The notes below the pieces were generated by a model. It saw only the letters and a program-made list of their open reading frames with translations. It did not search any database and was not told the DNA's origin. A stretch of DNA of 64,000 nt, from contig NC_058518.1 in NCBI RefSeq assembly GCF_904849725.1, positions 14,218,147 through 14,282,146 of the forward strand, read 5' to 3'. Positions 58,508 through 64,000 of the stretch are shown here, one piece after another. This DNA comes from Hordeum vulgare subsp. vulgare (lineage: Eukaryota; Streptophyta; Magnoliopsida; Poales; Poaceae). How positions within the stretch are numbered: position 1 is the stretch's first letter; every line of letters begins with the position of its first letter. Both the position numbers and the translations under genes were made by a program.

Positions 58508-61500
58508 TGTCACATCCCTGACCCTTAAGCAAGATAGCATTGTGCTCATGTCTTCTTTGCATTTGCATCTAAGAAGTTTCAACAAAAACAACAAAGTGGC
58601 AAAGGAAAAACTCAAAACCCTAGCCACCATTTCAATTAATGGAAATCTCAAACTAGTTCAAAATCAATGAACCCAAAATGGCCTCAAGAAATGTTCAAAC
58701 TTTCTGATAAATCATGAAAGTAAATGAGCATTGGAGAAAACTATTTTCTTGACACTTTAAGCATTTTAAATAAATGCAAAAGCCACTGGTTTCAAACTTT
58801 AAAATTTGAAATCAGAATCTATAAATTTCCAAAAATGTTGAAAACCTTGGAAATGGTTGGGGATATTATAACAAATATTTCAGGAGGTCTAAAATAGTTT
58901 TACTTTTTGTTTTGGAGCTGAATTAATTAGCAAAATAGAAAAACAAAAACAGAAAAAAATGGAAAAACCTTACCTGTCGCCTAAGCCTGGCCCGGCCCAT
59001 CTCCCCGCTCGTCCCCTCCCTCGCGCCAGTAGGCAGCAGGAGGTGGCCGCCGCCCCCTCCGGCGCGGCCACGCACCTGCGTGCCTGCCTGGCCGCCGCCT
59101 CGCGCTGGCGACGACGGGGATAAGCTCCCCAGAGCCTCCCCTATCCATTCCTCGCCTCGGTTCTCCTCCTCCTCCCGGATCTCCTCCTCCTCCTTGCTGC
59201 CGCCATTAGAGCCGAGCTCGAGCTCGAGCTGCCCGTGCCCCTGGCCATAGGATTCCCTCCCAGAGCACGCCTTTAGCTCCGCGTCGTCGCCCTGGTCATC
59301 TCTGCAGAAGCCGAAGCTTCCTCAAGCCCTGCAACGCCCGCAACGCCGTCGTCTTCCACCTCTGGCCGCCGGACCTCTCCCGTCGATTCGTCGCCCCCAG
59401 GCCTTCCCCGAGTCGTCTAAGCTCTGCTCTGCACTCCCCGTGAGCATGCGGTCGTTTCCCCTAAGTTTTCCCCGTCGATACCCTCCTCTAGCTCTAGTTT
59501 CACCGGAGCCCGACGAGGACCGCCGCTGCCGCTCGTCGCCGGTAGCCCTCCGATGATCAGCTCGTCCTTCCGAGGGCACCAGCAGCTCCAGGACGACGCG
59601 TAGATGCCGTAGCAGCTAAGAACCGAGCGTAGATCCCCCTGATTCAAAGACCCCGATGACGCCCGAGCCTTGGCCGCCGCCAAGCTCGTCGCCGGCGTCA
59701 TCTCCGGCCAGATCAGCCCCGGCTAGGCGCAGAAATGAAGCTGCGGGAGACGTGCCGTTCCTCTGGTGCTCCCCGCGCAGCATTTGGCCCCCTGTGCGCC
59801 GTTTTCGAGCCCCTCCGCCGTGCTGGTGGTCGCCGGAGGCTCCCCGCCGGCGAGGACGACCTCGCCGCCGGTGGATGTCGACGTGGCAAGCTAACCCAGC
59901 CGATTAGTGACCTAATCACTCGCTGACAAGTGGGCCCAAGACCAAGTCAAACCTCAGTTAGGGCTGGTCAGCGCGGGATTAGTCCCAGAGAGGCTGACGA
60001 GTGGGGCCCCCCTGTCAGGTTTGACCTGAACAGGTCGGCTGACCTGCTGACGTCAGCCTGATGCAATAAATAGAATTTCCAGTATAGAAATAATTCCAGT
60101 AAATTGCTAAAACTTGTAAAAATCATAGAAATTAATCTGTAACTCCAATGAAAATAATTTATATATGAAAAAGTATCAGAAAAATTCAAGGATTCTGATT
60201 ATGCTATTTTCAACCATGTTTAAAAAATTACAGAACCCTAAATTGTGAAATAAGGAATAATTCAATTCTTATAATCACTTTATAAATGGAATTTGCAAAA
60301 ATATTCAAATTCCATTATATATGCAATGATCACACACTGCCCTAATTACAAATCAGTATCATAACATGACATTTCATGCATGTTAACATCAAGTTGATCT
60401 GAGCATCAGGTCGAATCAATTAAACCGGTATCCGAGAATACCCCGTTTGAATTGCTATTCGAATGTGATTCAAATCAACTCTAAACCTAATACATGTTGA
60501 AAATAATAACTTATCACCTTGCATTCTCATGCCATGCTCATGCATCATTTTGAGTGCATATGATTGTTATTGAATGTTGCCATTCATTTCGGTAGGCTCC
60601 GCACCCCCGGATTCCACCGAATATCCGTTTGACGGATATCGTTCCTCCTCTGAGCAACAAGGCAAGCAACCCTTTTGATCATCCGATAAATCCCATGTTC
60701 TTGCTCCTGCACCTATTTATTGCATTAGGATCGAATGCTTCAACTGCTTTTGCCACGATAGTTGAACCCACTTCCTTTGCATGACTTAACCTTGTCACAG
60801 TAAATAGCTGAACCTTGCAACCTAGCATACCTGGTAGTTGCTTGAGCTACGATGTGCCTTATCCTGCTATGCATGCTATGCTTAGAGTTGTGTATGGTCT
60901 GTCATCTGGGAGATGAACAGAAATGTGGAATGTGTTCGGTGAGCAAAGGTCGTGTGTTGAACTTGATTTGGTAAAGGTACCGGTGAAAGGCTGTGTAGGA
61001 GTACATGGCGGGTTGTTTCATTGGAACCGTCCTTAGGAACTGAGTTCCGTGTATGTAATCCAAGACTAGATACTACCACATGCTGGGCCCTGAAATATGA
61101 CCCCGCTCGGCCTATTAATCGCTTAGTACTCGGTCCAGGAGTTGCAAGTAGTTTCTGGTGTTTATAGTAATGCTGGAGGCCGTGCATGGTGCTGACCTCA
61201 GAGGTGGGCCGTGATGCGGTAGGCAGTGGCACGGTGTACCAAGTGGCACCCGGATGGTGGGCTTGGGAACCCTGCGCACATCGTTTGAGGCCGTGGCGGA
61301 AATCCCGGCCGGACTTCCGTACGGGTTACTCTCAGATAGGCGATAAACCTGGACTAGGTACTGGTGTGGTTAACGGTCGTGGCCGACTCCCTTGCTGGGC
61401 TTCCGCTTGAAGGTTGCCGAGGTGCATGACGTGCACATGGCGATAAGTGGCGAGAGCGTGTGTGACGAAGTACACCCCTGCAGGGTTATGATCTATTCGA

Positions 61501-62660
61501 ATAGCCGCGTCCGCGGATATGGACTACTTGAAGACATATGTTGTTCATAGATAACTTCAATGGCTACTCATAAAATTTGTCAAGATAAGCGTGAGTGTCG
61601 TGGACGACATTTCCGTATGGAGACGGAATGATTCCATGATAGTGTATTGTTGTGGTGTTAGTGGACTCGTGTGCGAAAAATCAAGTTGTCAAAACTAATT
61701 TCAAAATGCAAGTTGTCTAGCCACGAGTCAAATGCTGGCTTTCCGCATGAAACCCCACAGTACCTTTTGATACCTTGCATGAGTAGTTAGTTCTCCTAAA
61801 GTCTTGCTGAGTACCTTCGTACTCATGTTTGCTTAATAAATGTTGCAGAGGTTGCTAATGACCCTAATGGAGGGTTCTTCGTAGACATCGACGACGACGA
61901 GTAGCTGGTGTCCCAGCTACGATCTGGCCCTACGTCGGCTCTGTAGTATAGTCAGGCCATGTGCCCTCTAGTTGCACTGTCTGTACCCAGACAGTTTATA
62001 ACTCTTCCGCTGGCTTGTATTTGTATGACTGCTATTATAGGTCGAGAGACCTTAATGTGTAATATTATGTGTGTGGCTCTTCCGAGCCTCTTGAATAAAG
62101 GTTGTATGTTTATGGTTATGTTGTGATGCCATCGATGTATCTATACATATCGGTATGCCATGCGTACGTGTGTCATACTTGATATGTATGGGGTTCGAAT
62201 ACCTAGTCGTGAACTTTAGTAGCACTCCTTAGAAGGAAATGCCCCTTTGTGATCCAACGAGCCTTGGTAGTCCGCTACTGCTCCGGACACATTGGTTGAC
62301 CGGCATGTGTCCTTCTTAGCTGCTGTGTCTGTCCTCTTTGGGGAAATGTCACGCGACGTAATGGAGTCCTTGTAGCTTGCTACGACTCGTCTACGTTCGC
62401 TGATGACCGACACCTGCTTTGTTGGGTCATGTATGCGTGTCCTTGTGCGGAACTGCCACTTTGGTTTATGACTAGACATGTCGATCCGGGTTCTTTGACA
62501 TTGGATTGCTAGCGACACCTATCGCATACGTGAGTCAAAAGACGCAAACGGTCCCGGCTAAGGTAAGGCTGCAGCCGTGGAGTTAACCGTGCGTGAGACC
62601 ACAAAGAGATGCGATGTGTTACAGGCTGGATTCCTATGGCTTAGGATCGGGGTGCCGACA
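58508..62660 (+). mobile_element. 5' LTR of LTR retrotransposon, 4.15 kb
   Basis: Begins TGTCACATCCCTGACCC and ends GGGGTGCCGACA, giving TGTC/GACA inverted ends; the primer site follows 3 bp later. A GC-rich block (58980-59930) with Pro/Arg-rich chance frames and an AATAAA at 62094 lie inside. The length is exceptional for an LTR. Since the 3' LTR is outside the window, the left border rests on the ends and on the break in CACTA sequence. Confidence 0.7.
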
Positions 62661-62663
62661 GCG

Positions 62664-62675
62664 TTGGTATCAGAG
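62664..62675 (+). other. Primer-binding site (tRNA-Met type)
   Basis: TGGTATCAGAGC, the standard 12-base complement to the 3' end of plant initiator tRNA-Met, three bases after the LTR end GACA. It fixes the element's orientation as plus. Confidence 0.9.
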
Positions 62676-63096
62676 CCTGACTGACTGTAGGATTACTAAG
62701 CCAAACTGGTCGAAGTTGAGTCTAGAATTTCTTAGTTATATATAAGGGAATTGTTTGTGGAAGGGAACGTAACACTCTTGTTCTCTTCTCAAGATATTCT
62801 ATCCTGGTCATCCTCGTCTTTTCCGCGGGAATTAAGGACTAGATTTCTCATCTTCTCCTAGGCTCGTGTTTCCGATCGGTAGCTTATAGGACTACGGGTC
62901 GAGAGATATTGGGTTTCTTTTATCCCTAGGAAGCAGGAAGTAAGTTTGATGATCAGAGAGTTGAACTTGATAGTTGAGTGGTGACGCTATTTCATTTTGG
63001 GTTGTCTCAAAATTTGTTTTTGAGCATTTACAACCGTTATGCTGCCCAATTTCGCATTCGGAGCTCTAATGCTTTTGCATTACTCTCTATTTACAG

Positions 63097-63870
63097 ATGC
63101 CTGGCCGTCCTTCTCGTCAGGTGGTACGTCTGACCAGGTGCATTGATGTGCCGGGTCATACGGCCATGCTGGTCAGGGTGATGTCGGTGTGCGGTTACCG
63201 CTGGTACCCCGAGTACATGGTAGAGGAACAGTACCGAGACTTCAACCAGAGCCAGTACATCTGCACTGTTAGGGTATTCCCAAACTACCCTGGAGCGGAG
63301 AAGCCAATCCATTGGTCCTATGGGTTGGGGGTCACCGTTGACATGGCAGTACAGGATGCTGCCTATTCAATGCTGACTATTATGAGAGCGAGACATGCAC
63401 TGCTGCAGAATTCAGAATTTTGCTATGTTCCGGCCTCTCAGTCTGGTGAAGAGGGATACCTCAGTGGAGTCTATTTTGATTCTTCTATGGAGGATCCACT
63501 TCTGCAGTCCACTGTTGAGATGCTAGAGAACACAGATAAGGATGCTCGTGCTCTCCGCATGGAGCTTTATGCTACCCGTGCCCGTCTGTGGACAACTTTG
63601 ACGCAGCTGGCACCGGTAGTCCAGACAGGGTATGGAGAGATGGAGATGCTGAACCCTGTTAGGACCCATCTTCCGGCCCACGTTGACTGGCCAGCTATAG
63701 GAGGAGTCACACCTCTTCGGGGACCCCTCTTACCACCAGTCAGGGGACCAAGGCCACATCCGTGCCCTTATGGATCCGAGGGATCTCAGGCTAGAGTGTT
63801 TCCTGATCCGCAGGTTGAGCTTCCAGGTCATGGAGGTAATCTCTATGAGATGTTCTATGCGGATGCCTGA
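63097..63870 (+). CDS. LTR-element protein with dsRNA-binding-like N-terminus
   Basis: 257 codons, ATG 63097 directly after CTCTATTTACAG (possible splice acceptor), stop TGA 63868. First internal ORF, 422 bp after the primer site, where gag is expected. Residues 22-97 follow the dsRBD pattern: helix (AMLVRVMSVCGYRW), PEYMVEEQYRD, strand QYICTVRV, then YGLGVTVDMAVQDAAYSML, equivalent to G.G.SKK.A...AA...L. The SKK basic pair is TVDM here. Residues 131-175 look helical or coiled coil (MEDPLLQSTVEMLENTDKDA), and the C-terminus is Pro/Gly-rich. No zinc knuckle, protease or RT motif. It could be a diverged gag or an accessory RNA-binding protein of a non-autonomous element. Confidence 0.6.
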   Translation: MPGRPSRQVVRLTRCIDVPGHTAMLVRVMSVCGYRWYPEYMVEEQYRDFNQSQYICTVRVFPNYPGAEKPIHWSYGLGVTVDMAVQDAAYSMLTIMRARHALLQNSEFCYVPASQSGEEGYLSGVYFDSSMEDPLLQSTVEMLENTDKDARALRMELYATRARLWTTLTQLAPVVQTGYGEMEMLNPVRTHLPAHVDWPAIGGVTPLRGPLLPPVRGPRPHPCPYGSEGSQARVFPDPQVELPGHGGNLYEMFYADA

Positions 63871-64000
63871 GCTGTGAGCGGAAGGATAGTATGGTAGTAG
63901 CCGTATGTTCACAGTCCTGCGTGACTTGTGAAGTATGGTAGTAATGTGAAATGAATTCCGGAGGCCTAGATAAATAATGTATAGGAAGCTTGTAAGCCTC
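63871..64000 (+). other. Sequence after the LTR-element ORF
   Basis: No frame of note. It runs to the window edge inside the retrotransposon. Confidence 0.4.

Noticed and set aside
62664..62675. A tRNA gene near the primer site
   Set aside because: Only the 12-base complement to the tRNA end is present; no cloverleaf or A/B boxes around it.

Overview
This window is plant nuclear DNA, almost certainly from a Triticeae grass (wheat, Aegilops or barley type). The evidence is its transposon content. It has Stowaway MITEs with CTCCCTCCGT ends, a CACTA element with TTTAGTCCCGG subterminal repeats, PIF/Harbinger (Tourist-like) elements with TAA target duplications, Helitron-type TCTATA/CTAGT ends, and LTR elements with tRNA-Met-type primer sites. 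I see no intact host gene. The host-like genes are two decayed receptor-like kinase loci, and the remaining coding sequence is transposon-derived.

Layout. Positions 1-8374 repeat, without a difference that I could find, as 26791-35164. The match ends inside a small LTR, so the simplest reading is a head-to-tail duplication with a 26,790-bp unit (8375-35164) whose previous unit runs off the left edge. The unit carries an LRR receptor-like kinase pseudogene (25129-28240; its 3' end reappears at 1-1450), followed by MITEs and several dispersed repeats that I call families R and X. Its 18-kb left part (8375-24350) is a mosaic of LINE-like, Helitron-like, MITE and GC-rich transposon debris.

35069-42819: a 142-bp LTR abuts a large imperfect palindrome (arms 35211-38431 and 38744-40942, 312-bp spacer). 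Each arm carries, pointing outward, a TATA box, a possible 5' leader exon and a tiny exon encoding a signal-peptide-like sequence. The left arm also holds a complete 1345-bp Harbinger-type element with a 34-bp minisatellite; the right arm has lost most of it through a deletion with AAC microhomology. Directly right of the palindrome lie the ectodomain exons of a SERK/NIK-like LRR kinase gene, cut off by an LTR-like sequence before any kinase domain.

43600-51660: transposon fragments, a Stowaway MITE, and the most complete (inverted) copy of repeat R. A 1531-bp solo LTR sits inside it with a clean GCGCA target duplication. A zinc-knuckle retroelement pseudogene follows.

51903-58507: a CACTA transposon with terminal repeat, a decayed TNPD-like transposase, three 338-bp internal tandem repeats and a second opposite-strand gene (coiled coil plus membrane segment). 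It is interrupted by an LTR retrotransposon starting at 58508 with an unusually long (4.15-kb) LTR and a primer-binding site at 62664. The retrotransposon's first internal ORF (63097-63870) is not a recognisable gag; its N-terminal part resembles a double-stranded-RNA-binding domain. This ORF and the palindrome are the two most unusual items here.
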